A stretch of 64,000 nucleotides of DNA from Mesostigma viride (Eukaryota > Streptophyta > Mesostigmatophyceae > Mesostigmatales > Mesostigmataceae). This document shows, one piece after another, positions 1 through 28,100 of this stretch; within the stretch, counting starts at the first letter, position 1; each line of letters opens with the position of its first letter. The translations under genes were made by a program, and so were the position numbers. The notes beneath the pieces were generated by a model that saw nothing but the letters and a program-made list of their open reading frames with translations, searched no databases and was not told the origin of the DNA. The DNA is taken from contig RPFO01000034.1 in NCBI GenBank assembly GCA_009746045.1, positions 2,623,526 through 2,687,525 on the forward strand. Reading direction: 5' to 3'.

Positions 1-14912
<14,912 letters not shown>

Positions 14913-14939
14913 CTGGTGGTGGTGGTGGTGGTGGTGAGG

Positions 14940-16500
14940 GGGGGATCAAGGAAGGGAAAAGGAGGGATGAGGGGGGAAAGGGGATCAATGAATGGCAAAG
15001 AAGGGACGGGTGGCGAAAATTTTTGTCAAAATAGACTTGGGGGGGCGGAGGGGGGAGAAGGGGGAAGAGTAGGAAACAATGGCGGGGGGGTGGAAAAGGG
15101 ATGGGGAAGGGGGGCGCGCGCAGGGGAAGAGAGAGAGGGAGATGAGAGGGAGGAAGAGGCATGAGGGGGATGCAAAAGCGGGGGAGGAGGAAAGACGAAG
15201 GGCAGGGAGAGGGGACGTCTATTGGGGGGGAAGATGGTGGGTAAAGTAGGTGGGGGGAGAATAGAATCTGAGGGGGTAACAGGAGGGGGTAAGCTGTCAG
15301 GACAGTCCTGTGATGGGAGATAGGGAATGAGAATTGTTGTTATTATTCTTCTCTGATCTTGGGTTTGGTGGTGGCTGAGTGTGGCAAGGGCTTGGTCGTA
15401 GGGTGGGAAACTTTAACACTAACATGGGCAATCCACCTTTTCAGGCTCAAATGTGAAACCTAGGGTCGGAAATTGGCTTTCAAACATGCCAGGGGCGTGC
15501 CAACGAGTAGAAGGCGCGCCCAGCATAAAGATGAACGCGGGGGGGAGGTTTAGGTGGGAGGGGAAAGCTGCACCAGAGTGGGCCGGGGGTGTCCAGTTAA
15601 TTACATAGAGCCTGGGAAAGTGCGCATGGGGGGAGTGGCAATGGAGTGAGCAGGTGGGTGGGGTTGGGGTAAGGTGTGCGTGGGGCGGGGGGGGGGGGGC
15701 GAGGGGGGGGGGGGGGGTCTGGCAGGTGCCAATCTATATGCGTCTCCGTGAATTGCAAGCCATGGTTTGCCCCCTGGGGCTGAGAAGATCAAGGGGCAAT
15801 TTCGGCTCCTGGTGCGAGGGCTGACCTGCCACACTACGAAATCATGAAAATTGGAGAACTGGGGACTTTCTTAGAGTCCCGACGCCCCCATGCAAACTGT
15901 CCTCAAGACCCAAGTGGCCAAAGATGGCATGACAGTATACCCTCGGGATATCTGTAACAGAGATGCGTTTTGGGAAGTCTGCACGATGACAATATTTCAG
16001 CTAGCTTGCGCAGAACGAGGACCGATCGATTCCCAACGGTAAGTCATATATAGGCTAGGGCGCATCCGAGGAGCGAGAGAGTTCTTCTCATGCACGTACT
16101 CCTGCATGAATAGAGGGATGGGAGGGTGCCCGCGCTTAGCCGGGCTAACGATGGAGGTATACGAGCAGGGCGGATGTGATCGAGAAATGTATCCTTGGAT
16201 CGGTGCAGACTTACAATCAAGAAAAAACGCAGAATTAAAACAGGCGAATTCGACCGGAACGCTTCCGCTGTCCATTTGATACGGAACCCGGCTTTCTTTG
16301 CCATGACCACTGGCACAGCAACAAATGGGGATTCGTAAACGTGAATTACATAAATACGTAGATAACATCCACTAGCTGCATGCGCCCCAAATTCAACCCA
16401 AATTCAAGCAGCATCAGACATGAATGCAGAGCGCCCTGTTTCGGCATTACGCCCGTGCGCGCCACGTCTCGATTCATGGGTTGCAGCAGCATTTGGATTA
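14940..16500. other. Upstream region without a supported gene
   Basis: It begins with (TGG)n and purine-rich sequence (14916-15300) and G runs (about 15690-15717), then ordinary sequence to 16500. The missing first exon(s) of the kinase should lie here or beyond, but no ATG exon with a convincing donor was found. Confidence 0.5.
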
Positions 16501-16507
16501 ACAGACA

Positions 16508-18206
16508 GATCCCGCCTGATTGCCAAAGGCCGTCCGATGTTTGTCCGTTTTTTATGTAACGGCCCCTCCCATCTCCGGATATTTTCGTTGTCAGCTCCGA
16601 ATATCCGGGTAGGTTAGTGGTTGGTGTTGTTGGTGTTGACCACGCCGCACATGGGCAGCAGAGATTTGGAAACGGCCGATGACACCCAATTTTAATAATA
16701 TGCCAAATCCAAAGTAACTGCCAAGCCAGGAGAACTTGGATACCCCACACACACACGTTTGTTGTTGACTTGTTGTTTGTTGTTGTTGTTGTGTCCAACG
16801 CCGCACATGAGCAGCAGAGAAGCCACACACGATTGGTTCCAGAGACTGGGGTCCGGCCGACCCAAGGGCTGCGATCTCATCAATCTCAATCTCAAACCTA
16901 CAATATACTCCAGGGCTGACAATCTGAATCCGATCTTAAATTCGTTGACAGCTGTCAGTCAGTCAGTCAGTCAGTAATTAGGGCTAACTCACACGGGTCG
17001 CGATCCGTAGTTCGTGAGCACTCTTGTCATGCGTGGCAGGAATCTTCTCACGGCGTCGGCAGATAGTGCCGGAAAACGGGCATGGTTCGCGACCCGACTT
17101 TGTGGTTCGCGGGAAATCGTGTCGCGACCCATGTTCGCGAGCGAAAAGTCCACGTGTCCGTGAATCGAACCTGACAAGTGCGAAAAAGACCTGAAAGTAC
17201 GGGAATTAATGGTACGAATTCGGTCGGCGTAGAACTAGTACGGCAGGGTGCTGAAGAAAACTGGACAGCTTCGATCCAGCGAAGCCGGTCTCGCCAGGTA
17301 GAATTTAGTATCGTCCAGTAAAGACTAATAATCACTGGATACACCCGAATAATCAGAATACGATATCGTAGATATCCCGCTGTATGCGTAAATCCAAGGA
17401 CAGGTGGCGACAACGAGGAGATTGAGGAGGAGTGCGGAAAAGAGCGGAAAGTGCGGAAACGCCAGCAAAAAAGGTACTGTGAACCAATCTTTATCTATCT
17501 GAACAATCCGAACGCCCGCGACCCGCCGTGTGAGTGCGACCGGTTCGTCAACCAATTTCTGTTCCACGTGGCAGAAAGTTCGATGCCACTCGGCAAAGCG
17601 GTTCGCGAACCATGACCGTACGAACCACGGATCGCGACCCGTGTGAGTTGGCCCTAAACCCCTTCTGCTGGCCCCGTACAAACATCTTGGACTGGACAAC
17701 ATCTTGGTTTCACCGGAAAAAAAAATCTTGGTTTCACCGGTTTACTGACTGACTGACTGACAGCTGTCAACGAATTTAAGATCGGATTCAGATTGTCAGC
17801 CCTGGAGTATATTGTAGGTTTGAGATTGAGATTGATGAGATCGCAGCCCTTGGGTCGGCCGGACCCCAGTCTCTAAAACCAATCGTGTGTGGCTTCTCTG
17901 CTGCTAAAGTGCGGCGTTGGACACAACAACAACAACAAACAACAAGTCAACAACAAACGTGTGTGTGTGGGGTATCCAAGTTCTCCTGGCTTGGCAGTTA
18001 CTTTGGATTTGGCATATTATTAAAATTGGGTGTCATCGGCCGTTTCCAAATCTCTGCTGCCCATGTGCGGCGTGGTCAACACCAACAACACCAACCACTA
18101 ACTTACCCGGATATTCGGAGCTGACAACGAAAATATCCGGAGATGGGAGGGGCCGTTACATAAAAAACGGACAAACATCGGACGGCCTTTGGCAATCAGG
18201 AGGGAT
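16508..18206. mobile_element. Fold-back element with ~465-bp inverted arms
   Basis: The left arm 16508-16977 and right arm 17742-18206 are inverted copies with few differences. They end in GATCCC outside and CAGTCAGTCAGTAA inside. The loop holds a separate MITE (16981-17654). No transposase is present. Confidence 0.85.
16981..17654. mobile_element. 674-bp MITE in the fold-back loop
   Basis: The terminal inverted repeats are about 34 bp with two mismatches, starting GGGCYAACTCACACGGGTCG, and are flanked by TA on both sides (16979-16980, 17655-17656). A TA duplication suggests a Tc1/mariner-type or similar mobiliser; the exact superfamily is uncertain. Confidence 0.8.
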
Positions 18207-18897
18207 CCAAGGGGGGTACTCAAAACAAAAATAAAAGACACCATGCTGAAATTTTCCAAAAGTTGGCCCTTGGACCCTACCTACCTAGCATGTAGGCGCT
18301 ATACCTAGCAAAACCCTGAGGTCCCAAGGGTTATAGGGGTCGACCTAGGGAGCAAAATGATCAGCCAGTCCGCGAGCTCTACCGTTTGAGCATATTGGTG
18401 TATGGGAAAATTCCGGTTTTCTGAAATGGGTCGTTGGCCGGCGCGTGGCGATATTTGCACGGCACGGCAGGGCGCGGCGCCCCTGGGCACGGCGCTGGAT
18501 AGCCGAAGCCTTGTAGTGGTGGCAGACGGCAGCATACTTCCGTGCCTAGGGGCAGCACCATCTTGCGGGCAACCCCCCCCCCTCTAGGGCACCTGCCAAA
18601 ATTTTGACTGCAGATTTGGGTTCAGCTCGCCAAGTGCTATCAGTTTCTCCGTCAAACCGTTTCAAAATTCCGACCATACAGGGAGCTAGCAGAAAATCCA
18701 AGTGTCTTGTTGTAAAAAACCCATATCGGCCCGGCACCCTACCTCCCTACCCTTTAAGTTAACGGTTTTTGAGGCTCTGTAACTTCTAACCTAGAGACCC
18801 CCTGGGGCTGCGACCAGTGGCAAACATGCTTGTTTTCGCGAGATCGACTCGAATCCAGCATGATGTCAATTTTCTTGTTTTTGAGTACCCCCCTTGG
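18207..18897. mobile_element. 691-bp MITE with 19-bp inverted ends
   Basis: The ends are CCAAGGGGGGTACTCAAAA and its inverse. It abuts the outer end of the fold-back at 18206. No clear target duplication is seen. Confidence 0.7.
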
Positions 18898-18920
18898 TGA
18901 AACCATTTTTTCCTCCTGTT

Positions 18921-20558
18921 CACCTTTGCCCGGACTTACAGACTTTTTTATTGCAAACTTATAGCCCGAGGCGGGGCCCGAGATTAATTAAGAGGTACCT
19001 TGAAATTAAATAAGAGACATGCCTCTATCCAGATATATTTTTGGACGCGAGTTTCGATTAATTGGCGTTAACTTGTAGTATTGGACGACAAGTCGACAAC
19101 ATGTAAGCCGTTTAATTCATTTCGACTTTTACATTTTCACGTGAGTTGTCAAAAAGGGCTCATTTATATACCCGACTAGCTTCCAGTGTTTTTTTTAGTG
19201 GCGATATGCCGCCAAATGTGGCGGTGCGGCACTTTTTTTGGCAAAATGTGGCGGTGCCACCCACTTTGACAGGGCTCCCAAGAAGCCACAATTTGGCCGT
19301 GCTGTTCTACTTTATAGTTTCGTTTCGCCACAGGGTGGCCGTGCCTGAAGTTCACTCTAGTACAGGTTACGCCACCATTGGCGGTGTCAGCCGGTCTTCC
19401 GGCCGGCGTTCCGCCACAAGCCTCCCTAGTACTAGAATACTACTATGAGCACTACTATGACTGACTAACTTACTGACTGCATAGTGCATGTACGTAGAGG
19501 CGGTAGAGCCCGGCCAAGTGCCAAGTGGCAAGTGGCCCGCTGCCAGAGACCAGAGTGCACTGTGCAGACTGCAGCTTGTGTGCATTTTCACTGTTCAGGC
19601 TTCAGCTGGCTGGCGGCCTGGCGGCTGGCGCCTCAGTTACACTCGCCAGCCGTTGTTGTTGTTGTTGTGTCCCACGCCGCCCAAGGGCAGCAGAGAATCT
19701 ATAGTGGCCGAGGGCCGGATATATTTAGTATCGGTGGTACTATCGCCAGCCGTACGGCATTGACTAATGTGTTTCGACTTTCGGCACTAGTAATCGTTGT
19801 TGTTAATTTACCAAGTACGCCCGGCGCCGATGCCTGAGACGGAGACGCTCGCCCGCCTTGTGTACATACAGCCAGCACTTGGGAAACAACAACAACAACA
19901 ACAACATACAGCCAGTACGGCGCCGCGCCGCGCTGACCCCGCTGCCGGCAGGGTCATTGGCTGCACCAAAAAGCCAGCCCGCCACACGTGGCCGTGCCAA
20001 GCCCAGTTTTAATTGGCTTAAAGCCACACATTGGCCGAGTAAACTGCAGTTTTCATAGTTCGAAACGCCACAAGTGGCCTAGCGCCACTAGTAACGAAAA
20101 CCTTAAAAAAAACACTGCCGACTTCTCCTTTAAATCTCATCGACCGGGTTTCGAAACAACCCACGAACACCGTAGATGCAGATCCAACGGAGTAAACAAC
20201 GTCACGATCGACGCAGCGCCAAATAGGTAGTCGCCTAGGTTCCTAGCTTTTCTGCGAGCCATTTTCGTGCCGCGTCGTGTACCCGTGAGATGTACCCGTG
20301 AGATGCAAAATCCGCTTGCCAGACCGGGATTCCGGGAACTCCGTCCAATACCGTCGTGCAGTACTACCAATCTATCAATCGTACAATACTACGACTTAAC
20401 GCCAACAGTAACTCGCCTCCAAAACTATATATTCATAATAGATGCACGCCTCTTATTTAATTTCAAGGTACCTCTTATTTAATCTCAGCCCCCGCAGGCC
20501 GCAGACTTGTCTTCTCCCGGTCAGGGCTAAGTTTTGCAAAAGACCTAAGTCCTAAGTC
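18921..20558. mobile_element. Inverted-repeat insertion bounded by a 22-bp direct repeat
   Basis: The sequence GAAACCATTTTTTCCTCCTG continues identically for 22 bp at 18899-18920 and 20559-20580. Inside, about 40-bp inverted arms (18980-19017 and 20449-20487) share AAGAGGTACCTTGAAATTAA. A 22-bp duplication is long for a DNA transposon, so the outer nature is uncertain. Confidence 0.6.
19184..20117. mobile_element. hAT-like MITE nested in the 18.9-20.6 kb element
   Basis: The ends are CAGTGTTTTTTTTA and its inverse. The interior is full of GCCAC...GTGGC motifs near both ends, as expected for subterminal transposase-binding repeats. The flanking 8-mers CTAGCTTC and CCGACTTC match at 5 of 8, differing by transitions only, so they may be a decayed target duplication. 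Confidence 0.6.
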
Positions 20559-20582
20559 GAAACCATTTTTTCCTCCTGTTGG

Positions 20583-22400
20583 GTGTTAGTTTATTTCCAT
20601 TAATTAATTAATTAATTAAACTCGTGCTCCCGTTGGGGAGTCACGGAGCACCGAAGTGCTTTTAATCCCTGTGTGTGCACTACAGGAGAAAGGGCAGAGA
20701 CCCCCAGTCTCCTTCATGCCAAAGGCATGCCACAGCTGCATTCGGGCGCGGCTAGCTAAAAGGACAGGCTAACGATCCGGCAAACTGTGGGTGCAATAAG
20801 ACCCATGTGAGCATATCATAGCAAGGAGCGTGGGCAGGTAATCTGAACATAGCCAGGGCGTAGCATGGCTGTACTAGAACTAGGCTAAGGCTATGGCTGG
20901 TTGTGTACCGTGCGTTGGCGGCACGTGACTAGGTGTGTTGGCACAGCTAGGCAACATTCTAGGCATGGCTGCCTTAGCGGCAGTGACGCCAATGGTTACA
21001 AGCTAGGGCTATTGCTATTCTAGCCCGCTGGGGGCGTCCACATCTTGTGGTTGATCATCAGGTCCCCGCCCCTCCAGTACACCTTGGGCTTCTGGGGGTC
21101 CTGCTTATGGCGGAGGTATTCCGGCCACAGGTCGCGTCGCTGCTGTTGCTGAGCGGGGGTGAGGTCGTCATCCAGCGTCCAGGTGAGGTCGTGCAACCGC
21201 TTGCGACGAGAGAGGAACCGCTGCTTATCCTCAGGGGAGGGGAAGGTGAGTAGGACTGGTGGGGGAGCCGCCTTGTCCCGTGAGTGGGGAAGGCGGTCAG
21301 GCACCCACGCAGTTCTACCTCACCTACCAGGCCTATGAGGGTAAGAAGCTGGTTCTTGAGCTCGTCAGCAAGAGAGGTTGACGTCTCACCTGGCTTCTGG
21401 GGGAAGCGACGTAGCACCACTCGGCACTCGCGGCGAGCGCGGTCGGTGACCTCCCGTTGCTGGGCCTGGCGGTGGTCCTCCAGCTCCTGGAGCTTTGTGG
21501 CGATGGCGTCGGTGGTGGAGGCGGTCGCTGACCGCAGCAGGTCCGCGTAGGAGAGCGGCGGGAGGTCGCCAGCATCCTGCCGGGGTGGCTGGGATGCAAT
21601 GGTGGCCGTCTGCTCCGCTATCTTGGGGGCCTGTGTGGCCAGGGCCTCGGTGTGGGCGGTGATGGCCTCAAGCTTCTTCAGGAGCACGCCACACTTGCCC
21701 TCCACCTGGTTAAGGCGAGAGACAAGTGCAGCATGCTTTTCCGAAGCCTGCGCCGCGGTGTGTAGCGCCGTGAACTGGGGTTGTAGCTTGTGGACGACCT
21801 TGGTTTCCACGTTGGAGACCCGGGCTTCCACCGTGTTGAGCGTGGTGTTCAGCGATGTCAGCTTCTCGGCCAGCGGCCAGGTCACGTGCTCCTCCAGCAC
21901 TGGGCCCGGATGTCATCCTTGCAGAGGGAGGGAGCCGATGGGGCAGCCGGCTGTGCGAGGCTGGCGTTGATCGCTCTGGTGATGTCGCCGACGTTGCGCT
22001 GGTAGTGGCTGGTCAAGATAAACAGGCGTTGGCTTGGTTCGTCAAAGGTGTAGAGCCAGGACGTGTCGCGGTAGTCGATAGCCGCCCCCCCCTTCGGGGC
22101 CACGAAGAGCTTCCGTTCCTGTACGAGGAACTCGAGAACCTCGGCGCATTCCTGCGGCGACAGTCTCTGCCACTCGAAGAGGGAGAACATTCCGTCGCCG
22201 GGCAAGTATTGGCTCCATTTGTGGCGATCGTGGCATGGTTTCTTGGGTTCAGGCGAGGCGCTTGGCGAGGGTTTGGCGGGTAAGCCTGTCGGCTGAACAA
22301 TGGCGAGGGCGAGAGGGTTGGGCTGGGCGCTGGGAAGCTGGGCCAGCTCCTTTTCCAGCCCTCGTTTTGCTTTGGTAGTCGTCATAGCTGGTCACGTGCG
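20583..22400 (-). mobile_element. ORF1-only LINE relic (HAL1-like layout)
   Basis: On the minus strand an ORF1-like gene (22385-21020) is followed by about 430 bp of 3' sequence ending in an AATT-repeat tail near 20600. No reverse transcriptase lies between. The same tail (CCCCAACGGG...then TTAATTAATTAA) recurs at about 53490-53570, which supports it as a LINE 3' end. Confidence 0.6.
21020..22385 (-). pseudogene. LINE ORF1-like protein, frameshifted
   Basis: The N-terminal part (22385-21882) starts MTTTKAKRGLEKELAQL and holds a compact domain (LPGDGMFSLFEWQRLSPQEC). A second frame (21900-21300) encodes a long coiled coil (VEARVSNVETKVVHKLQ) then RRECRVVLRRFPQKPGE, like an RRM. A third frame (21304-21020) encodes VLLTFPSPEDKQRFLSRRKR and LTPAQQQQRRDLWPEYLRHK, resembling the C-terminal domain of L1 ORF1p. 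Two frameshifts, near 21890 and 21300, separate the parts. In LINEs this protein binds the element RNA. Family assignment is by motif layout and is moderately sure. Confidence 0.6.
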
Positions 22401-22687
22401 TAACTTTGGCAATACTGCGTTTCAGCCGTAACCAATTATACTGGCGTGTGCGTCTGAAAAAAGCGCATCGAATGCAACTAGTCTGACCGAATTTGGGGCT
22501 CAGACGCAAAAGATCTGAGCTCCGCCGTCAGCCATACCGCCGTCAGCCATTTTGCGCGCCTGCCAGCACCAAGAATTTCATTTTATTTCCATATAACAGT
22601 TAAGGTGACCCAGGTATGCCAAAAATAGCCTGAAATGCCTAGTTGTGACTAAATTGGGGTGCCCGCATTAATAAGGCGCGCCCTGCG

Positions 22688-23032
22688 AGTTAAAGCCCGA
22701 CCGGCTCAGCTATGGCGGTCGGTCTCGTTGAGCTTGGGATAAGGTGAACACAGAGAACTGCTGTCGGAGCTGGCCCACCACTGGTTCATGTCTTAGCCAG
22801 CAAACCCTATCCGGTTAGCCGTAACCGTGGGACAAGCTAGCTGTCCGTACCGACCCGGATAAGGCCCCTGACTGGGGCCTAGGTGGCGCCGGCCCTAGGC
22901 GCCGCCCTTAGACCGGTCGACCGCATCGGACCGCCGGATTATAGCCGGCGGCTTTGCGGACGCTAGCGGAAGGCGTGCGGACGGACATGGGGAACTTAGA
23001 GCCAGATCCTAGGGCTCTAGAGTTACTCAACT
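22688..23032 (-). repeat. 3' LTR of element A
   Basis: 345 bp, same ends as the 5' LTR, preceded by CTGCG (22683-22687). About 98-99% like the 5' LTR by eye. Confidence 0.9.
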
Positions 23033-24427
23033 CCGACATACTCTTTTGTTCTTTGATTAATTATCAAAATAATTACATCAAATGCAGACCATACAAAACC
23101 CTCTAAGGTAGGGAACTCAAGGGGGCCTCAAGGCCGTCAAAATCACCACGGTATTGACCCGCGCCCTTGTGATCACACATGAATAGTGATGTAATAAATA
23201 GCGAGAAAAAAAACAACTATGCCACCAGACAAAAGGTGACCCATTTATTAGGACCAGTGACCCGCCGACGGGCCCAAGGCACCGTCCAACGTGGCTAGGG
23301 TATGGTCAGGACAAGCAAAAAAAACTACCACCATGATATTCGTGAATGCTAGCAACACAGGGTGAGTTATGGCTGTATTCATAAAGCGCCCGAGCCGTAA
23401 CCCTGTGTGGCTCACGGGTGTTGCATCGTCATGCGCTTGCGCAACACTGCGTACTGCGGGGCAGCCTCCCGCGCCTCCTTGGTGAGTGCATCCGCGGGAT
23501 TGAGTTCATCCGCGATGTGCTGGAGACGCGTGACGCAGGAGGCCGCCTCAGCGAGTACGAGGTAATCAACGTCCTGTGACCGCGCATAGGGATTGTCAAG
23601 GAAGGCCAAACAACTTTGTGAGTCAGTGTGCACCGTGCTAGTCCAGTGAAGTGTGAACCCACACGAGCCAAATACCCAACCCAGCAAGTACCGCAGCCAC
23701 ATGCCATGTGAGATAGCTGAAACAATGCCCCGGCATTCAGCCGTGTTGGGGCTAGTGGCAATGCGGCTGTGCAAGCGCGAGTACCAATCTAACAACATGC
23801 CAGGCTGTCCCTCATTGCTGATAAAGAACAGTGCCCCCATGCGGGCCCGCACTTGGCTGACTGTGCGCGTCTCTAGATTAGCATCCGTCACTATCTCGAG
23901 GTGCACCGGCTGTGAGCAATCGAGCCCACGAAGCACAATGCCGGGCGTCATGGCCAACTGCCGCCGAACATGAATGGACCCTAGTCCTTCCAGCACATCA
24001 TCGGGCAGGCGAGCGAGCACCGCCAAATCAGGTGCCACCGTGTCCGCCAACCACCCGAGCTTGCCCTTAACCGAGGGCCCATGGGTTGCCAACAGCGGGG
24101 ACGGGAGGTCGGCCAGCAGGTCAACCACATAGTTGCTGCTATCCTGCATGTGCATGACCCATTCGCCAGAACGCGAATCCCGCTGCAACGTAGACTGCAC
24201 ACCGCAAAACACCACGGGTTTACCCTCCTCATGATCCACCGCCCTGCCCAGGGGAAACTTAGCCGCCACTGCAGCAAGAAACTGTGTAGCAAAGGTGCGA
24301 GGTGCCACCAGCTTGAAGTCATCGCCATGCCACACGAAGAGGGCTGGCTCGCCAGGGACGCCGGTGGGGACCACAAAGAAGTTAGGATCCGCGCGATGGT
24401 ACGTGGCCCCTAAGCTCTGCAAGACCT

Positions 24428-25126
24428 AGTTAAAGCCCGACCGGCTCAGCTATGGCGGTCGGTCACGTTGAGCTTGGGATAAGGTGAACACAGAGAACTG
24501 CTGTCGGAGCTGGCCCACCACTGGTTTATGTCTTAGCCAGCAAACCCTATCCGGTTAGCCGTAACCGTGGGACAAGCTAGCTGTCCGTACCGACCCGGAT
24601 AAGGCCCCTGACTGGGGCCTAGGTGGCGCCGGCCCTAGGCGCCGCCCTTAGACCGGTCGACCGCATCGGACCGCCGGATTATAGCCGGCGGCTTTGCGGA
24701 CGCTAGCGGAAGGCGTGCGGACGGACATGGGGAACTTAGAGCCAGATCCTAGGGCTCTAGAGTTACTCAACTCCGACATACTCTTTTGTTCTTTGATTAA
24801 TTATCAAAATAATTACATCAAATGCAGACCGTACAAAACCCTCTAAGGTAGGGAACTCAAGGGGGCCTCAAGGCCGTCAAAATCACCACGGTATCGACCC
24901 GCGCCCTTGTGATCACACATGAATAGTGATGTAATAAGTAGCGAGAAAAAAACAACTATGCCACCAGACAAAAGGTGACCCATTTATTAGGACCAGTGAC
25001 CCGCCGACGGGCCCAAGGCACCGTCCAACGTGGCTAGGGTATGGTCAGGACAAGCAAAAAAACTACCACCATGATATTCGTGAATGCTAGCAACACAGGG
25101 TGAGTTATGGCTGTATTCATAAAGTT
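24428..25126 (-). mobile_element. LTR-plus-tail copy inserted inside element A
   Basis: This is a near-identical copy of 22688-23390 (LTR and the adjoining 3' non-coding tail). It lies within pol, between two copies of about 50 bp of pol sequence (24376-24427 and 25152-25203). It is an insertion of the element's own end into itself. Confidence 0.8.
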
Positions 25127-28100
25127 AGGATCTCACAATTCGGATTTCACAAAGAAGTTAGGATCCGCGCGATGGTACGTGGCCCCTAAGCTCTGCAAGA
25201 CCTCCTCCGCGGAAATGCGGAAGATGATGGGTGAGCTCTGCAGCCCCTCCACCCCTGTCAACAGCTCGATATACTCGCTGCCAATGGTGCCATCCTGCCA
25301 GACCACCGGGACCTTCACCACGTAGCGGGTGCCTTGCCATGTTTGCTGCGCGACCCCAGCGTCGCTGTGGAGGAATGCCCGCTGAAAGTCACCGCACCAC
25401 ATCCCGTAGTCCTTGCCCGCGTTCCGCTTGCCCAAGTAGATGACCGTCAGTAGCCGATGCGAAACATGGTTGAGCCCAGGGGTATAAAGATCCTTGGCGT
25501 CCAGCGGGGAGGACCCCTTTGTCTCCGTGACCACGGGCCTTACCCGGAACACCACCGAAGAGTTGGTCTCGTCCGGCTTGTAGGTGAGCACGAACTTCAA
25601 CCGCAACCGCGTGGCCCCGGCTGGCACACTCTCCAATCCTCGGTAGACCTCGCGCTCTCGCCACTGCTCCTTGGCTCGAATGAACGCGTCGCGCCACAAA
25701 GCAAACTTGAGAGGATCTTGACAGTCCAGGACAAGTTGCTCCCACGTCACAGGGCTATCCGCCGCCAGTGAGTGTGAGTGGAGGCCGAAGCTGCGCGGGT
25801 GCCAATCCTGAGGCTGAATGATGGACTGGACGAGCGGCGGTGTGGAAAACGCCGCCATCGGTAAGCGCCGCACGACGCCGGGCTGCCCGACCACCACCCC
25901 CAATGGAGCGTGGTACTCGCGAAGCGGGATGCTGCCCACCCCCGCGACTGACAGCAAGTCAGCGGACACTGAGAACCCCGGGTATGATACGAAAGGTTCG
26001 CCCAGCAAGGCCACATCCTCGTAGCCATCCACGACGTGAAACGGCGTGTCAATGCCCAACACCGGCAGCACCACCATCCCGGTAACTTGATATGCCGAAG
26101 TGCCTGCAAAGTCGGTCACCGATTTGTACGGCGACTCTAGCACTGGATACAGGGTGGCTGCCCGACGAGAGATAATAGACACGGATGCTTGCGTGTCCAC
26201 AGCCACCAGCTGCCACGGTCTACACGTAGGAAACAAGGCTGACTTAACCGGCCTGACCCCCTGTGAGAGAGTTTTGACCTGAGCCACCCCTGATGCAGCT
26301 TTCGCTTTAAGCGCCTGAGCACGCCACAAGGCCGTGACCGTTGAAGCCAGGTCCCTAGGTGGGCGAGGCGCATGGGCAGGACCCTGACCCTCCGGCGAGG
26401 CCACGCTAGGCGGGCCTCCCACATTATCCGTGGCTAGCACAGGAGGTGAGTCACTACGTGCACTAGGTCCCGTCAAACCCACCCCATCCTCATCCCACCC
26501 ATCCACGGGGTCATATTGGGGCCCAGGGGAGGGGGGGGTGTAGCTGTGTCTGCCCCTGGGAGCGACCCGTGGGGTACCACCTCAGATGCTACGACAGGCG
26601 CATTATCCTTCACTACCCACCCCAGTGCCCTGTTGGCTGCCAGCTCACTCTCCATGCTATCCCCTTGCTTATAGCCTGCCACCGATGCCCATGGTACCCT
26701 ATACACCCGATCATTCCACTCTATGTCTATGACCCGCAGCGGCCAGTCTAACTTTGTGATGGCCCCAGGCCCCTGCATGGTGCCCCGTTTGCCGCTGGGC
26801 GAGCTCTCCTTGTGGAACATGACCAACTGCCCGACCTCAAAAGCGCTAGACAAATCAGGCAGCGTGGCATCCTTGAGCCGCAGCTTGGCGGCGGTATCCT
26901 GTAGATGCTGTTGGTATGCCTCTACTACCTCGGGTGAGTAGGTGCCCGCTGACAGCCCCCGAGGCGTGACTAGCCCAAAGCCCTTGACATCAAGCACGTG
27001 CCTATGGTTGCACACATGCATGAGCTCCTTGCACCACGCCGTCTTGACCGCGTAGGATTTGCCATGTGGGTTATCCTGTCGCTTGGCTGCCACAGTCTTG
27101 ACATAGCTTACAGTGCGATCTATCATGCCCATATTGCCGTGATCCTCACGCCCCACGATGACCACGGCCTCCATCCCCGGCAAACCTTGCACACAGCGGA
27201 ACTGCTGGTCTAGCATGAGCTCCACTACGGGATGAAAGAAAGCCAGGCTGATCTTGATAGCCCTGTGCAGGTCAGCCTCAAACATGTGGGCAGCGGCTCA
27301 ATGTAGGTGGCCTTGCTGAACCTATCCTTGACTATGAAATAGGTGTCCCCCCCTTCCATGTGCATGACATCCCCCACAAGGTACCCTCGCTCCAAGGGTG
27401 GAGTCTTGGCATGCCGCCTACGCGACTTCTTCCTGATCTTGATGCAGGCAGGACACTGAGCACGCACATTCTTCAGCTCGTTGTATAAAGGTGCCCCAAC
27501 ATGTGTGCCCCCTCTACCTCGGCTTGGGCCTCATGCCCGTATGCACGGTGCATCTGGTATGCTAACAGTTTCAGGGTGACAGCCTGAGGTGCAGTGGCAT
27601 TGTCAGGATTCTCAACAGGTGGGGTGACTACTGGGGTAGTGACATTGGCTAACTGGGCAGCTTCAGAGGCTGCACGAAAGGCCGCCCGTGTGAGCACCTT
27701 GCCAATGTGAAGATCCACACTAGGGTGGTGTGTACCGAGAACATCTGCCCGCCCAGCATTCTCTTGCACTGTCACAACATTCCTCATAGGCCCAACCGCC
27801 CCAGTATCTAGCTGGGGTGCTGCAGTAGTGCTTGGTCGCTCGGCGTTGTACACACCCGACCTAGAAGACACCACATTGCTTAGGTCACGCATTGTAGACC
27901 CGTGCTCAGGAAGCACGTGATCCTGGCGCGACAGAGCCAGAGCAGCATCAACGGATTGCGTGAGCACATCACGGAATGAGACAGAGGATGCAGTCACGTT
28001 GCTTTTAGGAACGACGTCAGGCTCTACGACGGCCCGGTTCAGCGTGACGCATTGAGCAAAAGAAGGGGTATCGAGCGTGCTCTCACCTGACTTTCGTGCT

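Noticed and set aside
15601-15834. Possible first exon of the kinase (MWQVSPRTRSRNC...)
   Set aside because: No signal or membrane segment, no convincing donor, and it runs into C-rich low complexity.
16346-18234. Frames in the fold-back arms
   Set aside because: The same sequence is open in both arms only because the arms are copies; no domain is recognisable.
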